64,000 bases of DNA from Vacuolonema iberomarrocanum LEGE 07170 (lineage in GTDB: Bacteria > Cyanobacteriota > Cyanobacteriia > Elainellales > Elainellaceae), in NCBI GenBank assembly GCA_015207365.1, contig JADEXA010000013.1, forward strand, positions 61,652-125,651. Direction: 5' to 3'. A program made the translations under genes and the position numbers. Under the pieces are notes generated by a model. The model was not told where the DNA came from. It did not search any database and worked only from the letters and a program-made list of their open reading frames with translations. Shown here in pieces: positions 9,002 to 18,229 of the stretch (the stretch's first letter is position 1; each line of letters opens with the position of its first letter).

Positions 9002-12000
9002 TTATTTGTTTGCAAGCAACCATTCTTTAAATAAGCCTACTTTTATACGGAATCGAGATCTTCCATCACTTCCATCTCTTTCTAAGACCTCCCTGTTAAC
9101 CAAGTCTTCTAGAATTAAACTTAGATTTTGGCAACTATTTTCTTGAATTGATGTGTAATCACAAAAGTTATCTAATCGTGAGGCTATTGCTATATTCTGC
9201 AGGACTGATAAAGCATCCTCTTTTGTAATAAGATCAACAATGTTATCATAGGCGCTAATCAGGTTGTCGAACTGCTCCTGAGTAAGCGAATTATTCTCCT
9301 TAGTCATTTCCTCTACTACGTTTTCTATGTGTGCTTCCGTCACACGAACAAGTTTTTTCCTATTCATATACTCGATTAGCCGGCTACAGAAAAGTTGAAT
9401 ATAATATGGACTACCTGCTGTTAGTTCCATTAAACGCTTAACTGCATTGCCTTTATAGCGACTCTCGTTTGTTTCTTGTAGCCAAGTTGGTTTAGTTATG
9501 AGCGAGCGAGCATCATCTTCAGCTAAGTATGAAACCCTTTCACTTTGCGCAACCTGAAATTCGTTTGGAAATCTTTCGATAAACTGTCGCATCACATCCT
9601 GACCGACTAAAACAGAACCAAAATACCGATGCTGTAGTAAAGCTTTCCAGAAACGCATGAACGTATCAGGTAGATTTCCTCTAAGAATTTCTCCGTAGAC
9701 ATAAGTAAATTCATCAATTAGCAAGACAATTTTTACTTCCTTGAACTCTTTTTCATTCTTTAAGTTTTTTCTGAAATTTGACATGAAGTCGTGGAAAATG
9801 ATTTCAGGATTCTCTCTGAATTCTGAAATTGAAGACGGTCTTTCTATAGCTATTTTTGGATAACCTTGCTCGGCAAGGTCTTCAAATTTCATTTCTATAT
9901 TCTGAATAATCCTATACAAAAAATTGTATACAGATAGAGGTATATCACCTAAACTAAACTTGATCGGTATGATCGGCATTGAAAGACTATTTTCCAGGTG
10001 ATAAAGAATGGATGATTTCCCAGAGCGCTTTTGACCATAAATTACTAAACTCTTTGTTGTTGGAGCATCTTTTATAGCTTTAGAAAGATTATCAATAAAC
10101 TGATCCCTTCCATAGAACATATCTGGATCTGTAACTTCGCCAGCAGAAGCCCATGTAAAATGAGGATTTTCTATAACTTTAAAGTCACTTTCTTTATCTA
10201 ATTGTATGGGAATACTTTGAATACTCGTTTCAGCTTTTTTATTAGTTCTAGTTGAGTAAGAGATTTTGTAATATAGTGAAAAGACTTTGGAAGCTTTTGC
10301 TTTACTCGTTACCTGGACTGGAAGTTCACAAGTAACAGAATCGCCACCATCAAGTGGCTCAACTATGTTAATGACTTTTGCTCCGACAGCATAATCATCA
10401 GCTTCAGAATCTTCAATATGAACTTTAATATCGCTGACAGGGCTCTTACCTAAATCATTAGATATACTTAGCTGACAGTCAATATTTGAACTTTCATCAG
10501 GAATATAAGATTCAATAAGTAAGCTGACACTTAACTCTTGTGGTTCAGCTAGTTGTTGAATTTCGCTAAAGTGCTCTCTAATAAAGGAATTTATAGACTC
10601 AAGATAAGGATAAAAATATTCTAAAGAAGTTTTGGTTGGATTCTCTTGTATCTCTTCACTCAAGTCAGCAATTCTACTTTGAATTACGGCAAAATTATAT
10701 TCTCTTTCTCTATAAGCTGGGCGTAGATTATAGTCATCTATATAATTAAGGATCTCAATAATGCTGTTAAGCCTTTGCTTCTCTAAGCCTTTTGTTTTTT
10801 GAATAATATTCTGAAGCCTTGCTCTTTGAGCCGGAATAGTGTCGAAAGCATTTTTTATAGAGACAGAGTTTAGAAAAGCAAATTCGTCTGATATTTCTTG
10901 ATACTCCTGACGAATGAGTTCGCGGCCACGCTCCCACAAATTGATAAAAGCTTTTTCATCTGTTGTAGGTGTACCTTTCTCTCCAAGAGCTTCAAAACAC
11001 ATTGTTTGGACTGTTTCCCTCAGTCTCTTGATAGGAGTGATTTTATTAAGTAGTACTTGCCCTACTCGACGATTTAGCCAAGAAAGATGCCACAGACCTC
11101 TTATTATAGTCGGCCCTAGTTCTTCTATCTTCAGAGCTTGTTCCAAACAATTTTCCACTGGTGGAATATCTTTTTGGAGTAAGATTTCAGGAGATGAGTA
11201 GTATAGGAGAATATACTGCGATAACTTTACATCGAGCTGTGCAGCCCAATCTGGAGCAACTGAAAAAGCTTCTGCATAGTAACTCCGGATGACCTCTTTG
11301 TCTTTATTTTCCGCAATGAATGCATCGCCCATCGCAGCACAAAAATTCCTAAGAAATACTTTGGTTTGGTGGGCTTCTGCGCTTTCTCCAAGCTCTACCG
11401 AAATCTTAGCTGCTGACAAATAGAAATTCGCACGCTCTCTAGGAACCTTAGTTCCTATACTGCGTGCATTTGCCCGTCTTATAAGTTTATCTACATCATG
11501 AGAAGTAAACTGTTTGGAAGCTTTTTTAGAAGCTTCTAAACCTTCGTAATCACATCTTTCGAGATGGAAGAACAAAAAGGAACTAAGTCCTCTCTGCGCT
11601 TCTGCCACAGAGTTTTCTTGAGCTATGAAAAGCGCATCAACCTTTGTGTAAATCTTGGTTTCTTTAGCCTCTCTTAACCCATCAATTAATTGTTGTGCAT
11701 TGATGTCATTTGGGGTTTGTCTAAGTACACGTTCTAAGGTCAATTCGGATTCCCGATATTGCCGTAAACTAAACTGTAAGCTCGCGATTCTCTTTAAAAC
11801 TGTAGGCTGCTTTTCAAAAGGCACTAACTTGAGAATTTCTTCTAAAGTTTCTTTAGCATCAGAATATCTCCCCATTCTACGGCATGTCTCTGAAATCATA
11901 TTGAGAATAGGAAGTTTGTTGGTTGTATTACTTCGATGCTCTAGAAGGAGTTCTAAAGCCTCTTCGTCTCTATTTTGTCGTCTATAAAGAGCAGCCAAGT

Positions 12001-13552
12001 TTTTTATCGAACTTTCTAGCTTAACCTTCTTTTTTATAGCTTTTTTATACAGCTTTTCTGCTTCAGCTAAATCTTGCTCTCGCTCTTCTGCAATTCTTGC
12101 TTGATTGAAGAGATCATTTCCTGCATTAGTATAAGTTTGTTCCTTGATGGAATCTATGTATTTTTTCTCTAGATGTTTTGCGAATTCATCGTCGGGATTT
12201 TCTCTAAGAGCCTTGCGGATTTCAGATATTGCATTGTTATACTCTTGGCGCTTTGCTAAATTTTGAGCAAACTTGATAAACTTTGCTGCTCTCTCTTTTC
12301 GTTTCTCTAGTTCTTTGGCCTCTCTTGTTCGTTCCTTTGCATCTAAAATCTTTTGCTCCTGGTTTAAATACTCTGCCGTTGGCTTTAGAGAAAGCCTAGA
12401 GAGACTAACTTGAAAAATGCTTGTAAGATGATGAATATCTTCTAAGTCCTCCAAAAGAAACTCTGCAATCTCACAAGCATCCTCCAAGAGATTTTCTTGC
12501 TTGAGAAGAAATATGAGGCTCTCGAGAATCACCTGAATAGCATTCCTTCTATTTTCCTGAACAGCAATTTCTAAGAGATCTTTGAGTGTCTCTACTCCAC
12601 CTGTTTCTATAGAAAGCTCAATAAATTTGTACCAAGCTTCGTTACTCTTTTCTGGAGAAGCTAATCTAAAAAACTTTTGAAGCGCATAGCAAGCTTTGGA
12701 TATGTCTTTTATCTTTAGAGATGTAACTGCTAGATTTAAGAGACTCTTCAGATCATCTGAATCCATAGAGCCAATCTCAAAATTTTCTATTGCGCCATGC
12801 AGATTTCCTACTTCTAGGAATAAACAACCAGCATTGAATGTGGCTGATACTGAAAGTTCTGGATATTTCTCTGCAACGTTTTCACACTCTATAGCTATTT
12901 GATTGAAACGATTTAGTTCTCTGTTTTTGATAGCGTAGTTGTACTTGTTTCTAAGTTTATCCCATTCGCCTATTAAAGTGTTTTTTCTAACACTGTAAGC
13001 TGACGAAGAGATATGGCTTGGAATAGAGAAGTTGACTGGTTCAGCTACAAGATCTACATGTTTAATGGCTTCGGAAAAGCGTGCGTGAATCTCAGTTACT
13101 TTAGTTATACATTCCACTGAAAAAGCTAGTGAAGTTCGGTTCTTCCTGGATTCTGTATAATTTGAAACGGCCAGTGTCGATTTGTTTTCTTGTTCCAAAT
13201 AGCTTCTATTTGGTGGAATTAATTCAACTTCTGGTTCAAATTCTCCTCTAATTTCCTCACTTTCTGCTATCTGATTGGGATAGTTTTCACTAATGCTTTG
13301 AATTCTTTTTTCGGAAGATTCAAGATGTGGTGTAATCGATTCTCGCTTTGTTTCGTGCGAAGGATTCTTGCTAACTAGTTTGAAGCGGCCTATTACATCG
13401 GGAGTTAAAATATCTTCGCCATTTGATGTCTTCAGTGATATGTGCGATTCGCCTATTTCAGCAAGAAATCCACGAATTTCCTCTCCTGTTTTCAGGAAAA
13501 TTGATACCTCATCACCGATCAGAACTTTCTGTTGTATAAGACGAATGATCAT
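9002..13552 (-). CDS. Large multidomain protein: Sm-like N-terminus, TPR array, beta-sandwich, STAND ATPase, winged helix
   Basis: A 1516-residue protein. Residues 1-62 (IGDEVSIFLKTGEEIRGFLAEI, ISLKT) resemble an Sm/Hfq-like beta-barrel. About 65-150 is low complexity. About 190-900 is helical with many TPR-like pairs (for example EKLYKKAIKKK, AKETLEEILKLVP). About 1005-1117 is beta-rich and Ig/CARDB-like (LSVSLLIESYIPDESS). The ATPase follows FYGRDQFIDNL; Walker A is GQKRSGKS (1173-1180), Walker B VLLIDEF (Asp1280-Glu1281). About 1420-1516 looks like a winged helix. The architecture suits a sensor and scaffold NTPase acting with the ATPase encoded 7 bp downstream. No ribosome binding site is evident. 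AT-rich, no HIP1 seen, probably horizontally acquired. Confidence 0.85.
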   Translation of the reverse strand: MIIRLIQQKVLIGDEVSIFLKTGEEIRGFLAEIGESHISLKTSNGEDILTPDVIGRFKLVSKNPSHETKRESITPHLESSEKRIQSISENYPNQIAESEEIRGEFEPEVELIPPNRSYLEQENKSTLAVSNYTESRKNRTSLAFSVECITKVTEIHARFSEAIKHVDLVAEPVNFSIPSHISSSAYSVRKNTLIGEWDKLRNKYNYAIKNRELNRFNQIAIECENVAEKYPELSVSATFNAGCLFLEVGNLHGAIENFEIGSMDSDDLKSLLNLAVTSLKIKDISKACYALQKFFRLASPEKSNEAWYKFIELSIETGGVETLKDLLEIAVQENRRNAIQVILESLIFLLKQENLLEDACEIAEFLLEDLEDIHHLTSIFQVSLSRLSLKPTAEYLNQEQKILDAKERTREAKELEKRKERAAKFIKFAQNLAKRQEYNNAISEIRKALRENPDDEFAKHLEKKYIDSIKEQTYTNAGNDLFNQARIAEEREQDLAEAEKLYKKAIKKKVKLESSIKNLAALYRRQNRDEEALELLLEHRSNTTNKLPILNMISETCRRMGRYSDAKETLEEILKLVPFEKQPTVLKRIASLQFSLRQYRESELTLERVLRQTPNDINAQQLIDGLREAKETKIYTKVDALFIAQENSVAEAQRGLSSFLFFHLERCDYEGLEASKKASKQFTSHDVDKLIRRANARSIGTKVPRERANFYLSAAKISVELGESAEAHQTKVFLRNFCAAMGDAFIAENKDKEVIRSYYAEAFSVAPDWAAQLDVKLSQYILLYYSSPEILLQKDIPPVENCLEQALKIEELGPTIIRGLWHLSWLNRRVGQVLLNKITPIKRLRETVQTMCFEALGEKGTPTTDEKAFINLWERGRELIRQEYQEISDEFAFLNSVSIKNAFDTIPAQRARLQNIIQKTKGLEKQRLNSIIEILNYIDDYNLRPAYREREYNFAVIQSRIADLSEEIQENPTKTSLEYFYPYLESINSFIREHFSEIQQLAEPQELSVSLLIESYIPDESSNIDCQLSISNDLGKSPVSDIKVHIEDSEADDYAVGAKVINIVEPLDGGDSVTCELPVQVTSKAKASKVFSLYYKISYSTRTNKKAETSIQSIPIQLDKESDFKVIENPHFTWASAGEVTDPDMFYGRDQFIDNLSKAIKDAPTTKSLVIYGQKRSGKSSILYHLENSLSMPIIPIKFSLGDIPLSVYNFLYRIIQNIEMKFEDLAEQGYPKIAIERPSSISEFRENPEIIFHDFMSNFRKNLKNEKEFKEVKIVLLIDEFTYVYGEILRGNLPDTFMRFWKALLQHRYFGSVLVGQDVMRQFIERFPNEFQVAQSERVSYLAEDDARSLITKPTWLQETNESRYKGNAVKRLMELTAGSPYYIQLFCSRLIEYMNRKKLVRVTEAHIENVVEEMTKENNSLTQEQFDNLISAYDNIVDLITKEDALSVLQNIAIASRLDNFCDYTSIQENSCQNLSLILEDLVNREVLERDGSDGRSRFRIKVGLFKEWLLANK

Positions 13553-14057
13553 TGCAATTTGAAGTTATTTAGCAGCTAAGTCAAACAAAATTCACTCTTT
13601 TCTAAAATTAGGGTGCTGGATTCTTCTACGATTTTCTGGGAAAGTATAAATGAAGACATTTTTATTTTTGCTCTATTGAAGTGAATGTTTCTTCAAGAAA
13701 AGCTTAACCCAGTATTCTGGACTTTGACTTTACAATTATACGTTCTGTTGCTGTTCAGATGTAAATTATGGTGTCTACCTTTCTTGAACAAACATCACTT
13801 GCTACAGAGAAGTCTATAAACTCTTCATCTTTGCTAAGCTTTGTTGCCTGTGATATCGAAGCATCTATCCAGTATGATAACCAGAATTTTCGAAAGTATA
13901 CTGTGAATAGTCTGTGTAAAAATGCTCGTATTAGAGCTACTTTGTGTAAAGAGAATCTGAAGAGCTTCCAATTTCCTTCTGAGCCCACTTTAAGCTAAAG
14001 ACGTTTGCCTTTGCCTATGATGGCACTGGTTTTCTAATGAGTGGTAGCTAGAATGGG
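13553..14057. other. AT-rich leader upstream of the ATPase pair, no gene seen
   Basis: About 500 bp of AT-rich sequence between the start of the 1516-residue gene and the IS1 remnant. It should contain the promoter of the minus-strand ATPase operon, but I could not pick a convincing -35/-10 pair. Frames of 76-77 codons on both strands near 13760-13990 overlap each other, lack ribosome binding sites and resemble nothing I recognise. Confidence 0.4.
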
Positions 14058-14616
14058 ATGGACGCAACGGTTCAAGTGATGCACTGTCCCCATTGCAATA
14101 ACCCAAGCATGATCAAATTTGGCACGCGTAGCTTCCAAGATGAGAGTATTTCCAAATCTATCTCTGCCACGCCTGTGGTAGCGGCTCAATGAGCGAACCG
14201 ATACCCCGATGGCGCGCTTGCGCACCCTGGTTGAGGCCGTCGAGATTGCCAGGCAAGAGAGGATAGAGGGATTAGGGGTACGAATGACCGGGCGTTCTTT
14301 AGCTAAAGCTCACTCGAGTATCCTCCGGTGGCGGCAACGCCTAGCGGAGCATTAGTGAGGGGTGGACACCCGCTGCCCCAGCAAGGAGTGAGGTACCCTT
14401 GAAGGCGATGAAGTCTACACTCGCGTGAGCAATAACCTTCCCTCTAGTGAGTCACAGGGCTGGACGCCGCACTTTATCGAGCTGAAGAGCCGCTACTGGG
14501 AGCGGCTCAAGCCGAGCTTAAAGAAGATCATCTTTTTGCCCAAGGCACTCAGACCACCTGGAGGTGGGGCCAGGCTTGCTCCAGGGATTCGCTGGTTTAC
14601 TGACGGGGAGATATGA
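14058..14616 (+). pseudogene. Degenerate IS1-family transposase (InsA/InsB remnant)
   Basis: Read across three frames, this is a decayed IS1-type transposase. The first frame gives MHCPHCNNPSMIKFGTRSF, the first half of the zinc ribbon; a frameshift near 14150 continues into CHACGSGS, its second half. The next frame gives ERTDTPMARLRTLVEAVEIA and MTGRSLAKAHSSILRWRQRL, the helix-turn-helix region, ending at a stop at 14355. A third piece, LEGDEVYTRVSNNLPSSES then GWTPHFIELKSRYWERL, is the start of the DDE catalytic domain; the rest is lost. At least two frameshifts or stops make it non-functional. Terminal inverted repeats were not identified. Confidence 0.75.
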
Positions 14617-15136
14617 TATGGACAAGCCTTGTGGGGTAGTCCTATTTCTTAAAGGATAGAGAATAATTGCGATTTCTAGAGGTTTTGCTTAGCAAGGCTT
14701 GCAGAACCGCACTTTTTTCTCTGTCCTTTACATAAGTGCACTACCGGCCGGTGAAGCCTATTATGAGATCCGTGCAGTCATGATTTACGGCTCTTTATTG
14801 CACCTGATGCTGAAATGCCTAGCTGCTCAAGATTATTTACGAATTAATTAGCTCTCATTATTTTCGATGAGACATGTAGGGGACTGTATAGTTGTTTAAG
14901 ATAGGCGATCGCCCAAAACATTTCATTGCTTTGAATATGCAAGGCACCTACAAGCGATACAACATTAACAATCCAAAAAAAAGAGGCAACTCACCTCTGC
15001 TTTTGTCGAAATCGATTCATAAAATTTGGCATTTCTGCTCTCTATACCCACCATCTGTGCAAGTCAAAGGCACACCCATAGCTGTTCCACACAAGACTGG
15101 CAATTGCATTAAACTCCTTGCCAGCAGAGGCTTACC
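14617..15136. other. Intergenic, no gene seen
   Basis: About 520 bp between the IS1 remnant and the next gene. It contains a short palindrome ACCGGCCGGT (about 14741-14750) and the first HIP1 site seen after the island (near 14904). The 86-codon frame at 14892 has no ribosome binding site or recognisable content. Confidence 0.4.
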
Positions 15137-15439
15137 TCACTGCATTGGGTGATGATGTACGGCCTGATGGTACTGGTGGTAGAAGAAGATATAGCCGTCA
15201 AATAATGCGCCAACAATGCTACAAGTAACGGCAATAACAAGAACGCCACTGAGCCAGTTTCCACTGCCAAAAACATTGAGGAAATGCATGATTTGATCCC
15301 CCAAGCTTTGGCTCAAGAGAGTCAGGGCTGGGATTTGTGCTAGCAGAGTTAGTCCCGTCCAAACCCCTGCAAATAAGAGAATGGGCATTAGGAAAGCAAG
15401 GAAGCTAGCAAGTAATAGCGATCGCACCAAACTCAACAT
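15137..15439 (-). CDS. Small membrane protein, hypothetical
   Basis: A 100-residue protein with two long hydrophobic segments (about residues 8-45 and 64-88) and a His-rich tail (YHQYHQAVHHHPMQ) that could bind metal or simply be an artefact of composition. No family recognised. It stands alone with long non-coding flanks on both sides. Confidence 0.65.
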   Translation of the reverse strand: MLSLVRSLLLASFLAFLMPILLFAGVWTGLTLLAQIPALTLLSQSLGDQIMHFLNVFGSGNWLSGVLVIAVTCSIVGALFDGYIFFYHQYHQAVHHHPMQ

Positions 15440-16184
15440 AATTGAGTGACTCCGAAGATAGGAAATAAAGAGCTAATCACGACTCAGGGTTGTTACGCTT
15501 GCACCGTTCATCCTCTTTAGCAAGAAAATCTCTCAACTCATTCCTAAGATACGAGCTGGAATCATAATCTCCCGTGGAAAGCGAGAAAACTTAAATCCCT
15601 CTCAGAAAACTTAGGAAAAGTGCGGTATCTCTTCTCATTTTGGTTGCAATGGATTGTAATGTTAATGCCCATGGGCATCTCAAAAAGCTTATTCTTTTTA
15701 ACTTGAAACTCAATGCTGATGGGTACTTTAGGTGGTTGTAAGGCTCTCCGTTACGCTTCTCAATACAACCTGAAGGGGTTTACAAAATTTGGCATCTCAA
15801 CAAATTAACTTGTTCCATTAAAGATCCCTTCAAGAGTTTTGTTATCTATAAACATTCCCTATAAATAAAATGTCGAATTGTGTTCGCTTATCCGTGTTCT
15901 GTTGCATAACTAGACGTTTGTTTCAACCATTGCTCCAGCCATTTGATATAAGTTTAGGAATGTCCTGCTGATGGGTGCGATCGCTCGCGTTGTGCATCCA
16001 CGCTCTCATTTCTGTGAGTCAACCTTTCACGGCCAAGCCCCACTTCCCATGCGGCGTTGCTGATTCTGTGTATGAAAGAGGTACTGTATGAATCGAAACT
16101 CCGCTTCGATTCATACAGCTTTTCAGCAACGCTTCCCATGCTTCGCCGTTATCACCGTCAATCTTCATCAAAAGTCTGTAAGGT
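15440..16184. other. Intergenic with a family 4 palindromic element
   Basis: A 745-bp gap. Nothing coding is convincing. From 16052 to 16132 lies a hairpin element bounded by GGCGTTGCTGA and TCAGCAACGC (annotated separately). The promoter for the MlaE-type permease should lie in the last part. Confidence 0.4.
16052..16132. repeat. Family 4 palindromic element with 14-bp central stem
   Basis: CTGTATGAATCGAA (16084-16097) pairs perfectly with 16105-16118 across the loop ACTCCGC. Outer ends GGCGTTGCTGA and TCAGCAACGC are also inverted copies of each other. The ends match the GGCATTGCTGATT-type ends of elements near 39080-39166, 54020-54093 and 63630-63668, so these are probably one dispersed family. 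Confidence 0.6.
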
Positions 16185-16961
16185 ATGGCACAACTACTGG
16201 GCAACACTGCTTTCAACAAATGGTTACAACGCCTACTAGCCGCCGTTTTGCTCGGCGGGCAGGTATTGGTTCATCTCCTTGGGGGCAAAATTCATCGCCG
16301 TAATGTTTTGGAACAAATGGCGATCGTGGGGCCCGGCTCCCTACTCATCGCTTTACTGACCGCAGCCACCGTTGGCATGGTCTTTACCATCCAGGTCGCC
16401 CGTGAGTTCATCAGTTTGGGGGCAGGCACGGCAGTCGGTGGGGTGCTGTCGCTGGCGCTGATTCGAGAACTGGCTCCGGTGTTAACCGCTGTCATCGTAA
16501 CGGGGCGCGTCGGTTCTGCCTTTGCCGCAGAAATTGGCACCATGCAAGTGACCGAGCAAATTGATGCGCTCTACATGTTGCGTACCGACCCCATCGACTA
16601 TCTCGTCATTCCGCGCGTTATTGCCTGCGGTATTATGTTGCCCTTGCTCACACTTCTGTCCTTCATCGTTGGAATGACCGGAGGCGTCCTCGTCGCCAAC
16701 TCCATGTTTGCTATTTCTTCTAACGTTTTCTTTGACTCTGCCCAGAACTTCATGCAGATTTCTGACCTGACAAGTGCCGTCATCAAGGCGGCTGTGTTCG
16801 GGATTTTGATCGCTATCATCAGCTCAAGCTGGGGCTTGACCACCACAGGAGGCGCAAAAGGTGTTGGACAATCAACCACAACGGCCGTCGTTACATCGTT
16901 ACTGGCTATCTTTGTAACGAATTTTTTCCTTTCTTGGCTTCTTTTTCAGGGTTTGGGCTAG
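16185..16961 (+). CDS. MlaE/YrbE-family lipid ABC transporter permease
   Basis: A 258-residue membrane protein of the MlaE permease family, which with an MlaF-type ATPase and an MCE-domain substrate-binding protein moves lipids between membranes; chloroplast TGD1 belongs to the same family. About five to six membrane segments are visible. The conserved core ALIRELAPVLTAVIVTGRVGSAFAAEIGTM (about residues 87-116) is the signature carrying the cytoplasmic coupling helix. No ATPase or MCE gene is adjacent, so partners must be elsewhere. It ends with a good terminator at 17018. Confidence 0.92.
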   Translation: MAQLLGNTAFNKWLQRLLAAVLLGGQVLVHLLGGKIHRRNVLEQMAIVGPGSLLIALLTAATVGMVFTIQVAREFISLGAGTAVGGVLSLALIRELAPVLTAVIVTGRVGSAFAAEIGTMQVTEQIDALYMLRTDPIDYLVIPRVIACGIMLPLLTLLSFIVGMTGGVLVANSMFAISSNVFFDSAQNFMQISDLTSAVIKAAVFGILIAIISSSWGLTTTGGAKGVGQSTTTAVVTSLLAIFVTNFFLSWLLFQGLG

Positions 16962-17017
16962 AGGCGATCGCCTCCTCTCATGTTTCTGGCTTCTCTACCC
17001 TGCCAAATACCTCTGCT

Positions 17018-17043
17018 ATGCCTGAGAACTCAGGCATTTTTTT
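17018..17043 (+). terminator. Factor-independent terminator after the MlaE-type gene
   Basis: ATGCCTGA and TCAGGCAT form an 8-bp stem around GAAC, followed by seven consecutive T. It lies 57 bp after the stop codon at 16961. Confidence 0.85.
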
Positions 17044-17144
17044 GTGAATTTCTGCAGGATCACCCTATTCACACTCCTTAACATTCGTTATATTACTTAA
17101 TAAGGCTACTTATACAAAAGCGAATAGCAGGTGAGTGATTAATA

Positions 17145-17660
17145 ATGATTCAGCGTTTTTCAGGCATGCTTCGTGCCGTGTTGCAACCCAATTTGGCTCC
17201 TAACTATCCGTCTCAAGCCGCTTGGCTCGTCCTGCGTCTAGTTGCGGGTTTCGTCATGATTCACAACGGCTTAGATAAGCTTTCTAACATCGAAAGCTTC
17301 GCCCAGGCTTACGTTCAGGTAATTGGACTGCCTTTCCCCATTTTCTTTAGCTATGTCGCAGCCTATACTGAACTTCTGGGCGCACCTCTGGTTGCCCTTG
17401 GGCTGTTCACCCGCCCTGCGGCGTTTGGCTTGTTCTCCACCATGGCAGTTGCGATGTACCACCATATCAAGGTGGCTGGTTTGAGCATTCCCTACCTGGA
17501 ATTGTCAATGCTTTACGCTGCCGTGTTCTTTGTCTTTGTGATTAACGGCGCAGGCTTGTTTTCTCTAGATGCACTACTGGCTGGTTGGTTGAATGCTATG
17601 ACACCCACCTCCCAGACCCTCGAAAGTGTCAAAGAGAAAGAAACAACACTAGTCTCTTGA
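17145..17660 (+). CDS. DoxX-family membrane protein
   Basis: A 171-residue four-helix membrane protein of the DoxX family. Typical pieces are the first helix LVLRLVAGFVMIHNGLDKLSN (about 27-47), the periplasmic-side YTELLGAPLVALGLFTRPAA, and two later hydrophobic helices. DoxX relatives are linked to thiosulfate:quinone oxidation or to redox homeostasis at the membrane, but this member has no neighbour that reveals a role. A GCAGGTGAG stretch precedes the ATG by about 11 nt as a plausible ribosome binding site. Confidence 0.88.
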   Translation: MIQRFSGMLRAVLQPNLAPNYPSQAAWLVLRLVAGFVMIHNGLDKLSNIESFAQAYVQVIGLPFPIFFSYVAAYTELLGAPLVALGLFTRPAAFGLFSTMAVAMYHHIKVAGLSIPYLELSMLYAAVFFVFVINGAGLFSLDALLAGWLNAMTPTSQTLESVKEKETTLVS

Positions 17661-17809
17661 AACGCTAGAGGCTAACGTCGTTTCTATAAATGACGCAGTC
17701 TGGCATCGCAAACCTGAGAATACTCAAGCCTCTAAGAAACTGTGGAAATGGATTTCGATCCTCTAGTTCTGATTGAAACTGACTCAATTCCTGACTTACT
17801 CTTAGGTTG

Positions 17810-17850
17810 CATGGCTCATCCAGTCATAGGTAATGGCTGGATGAGCCATG
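17810..17850. repeat. 14-bp perfect hairpin between doxX-type gene and the next convergent gene
   Basis: CATGGCTCATCCAG (17810-17823) is exactly complementary to 17837-17850 with a 13-nt loop. It lies between two convergent genes and may end both transcripts, although no T-run follows. Confidence 0.55.
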
Positions 17851-17941
17851 GTATGTAGCCAGAGAACTGTGCTTACGTCACTTAACTTAGAAGCTGTAGC
17901 CTCTTGTTGTTGACCCATCTGGGGCAGTGACCGTGGCAGAG

Positions 17942-18229
17942 TTACCAGGTTTTCAGGCGAGAATCATCGACGGGCAGCGACATGACCAATCCGCCACGAA
18001 ACAGAATGTTAATTTGATGGGCGATGCGAAGCTGGGCGATCGGTTCTCGCAAAGTAGCAGCGGCGGATGCTAAAGCATCCGCTGTTTGGCGATCGTGACA
18101 ATCAATGCGTAATACGCCCCACCGGCGAAAGACCTTGCAGTTCTTTAGTATCTGGACTTGTCGCAGTTGAGAGAGGTCTTCTCGGTAATAGTCCAAAATT
18201 AGCCGAGTGAGCTGTCCATACCAATTCAT
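17942..18229 (-). CDS. Cyanobacterial hypothetical protein
   Basis: A 95-residue soluble protein beginning MNWYGQLTRLILDYYREDL. It has an N-terminal helical half and a C-terminal mixed alpha/beta half (WGVLRIDCHDRQTADALASAA) that could be a small ferredoxin-like fold. The start at 18229 is preferred over the ATG at 18280 because GGAAGGAAGAG lies just upstream as a ribosome binding site. No known family recognised; function unknown. Confidence 0.65.
   Translation of the reverse strand: MNWYGQLTRLILDYYREDLSQLRQVQILKNCKVFRRWGVLRIDCHDRQTADALASAAATLREPIAQLRIAHQINILFRGGLVMSLPVDDSRLKTW

Noticed and set aside
13755..13998. 76- and 77-codon frames on both strands upstream of the ATPase operon, considered as an antitoxin-like third gene
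   Set aside because: They overlap each other on opposite strands and lack start signals; neither resembles a known family.
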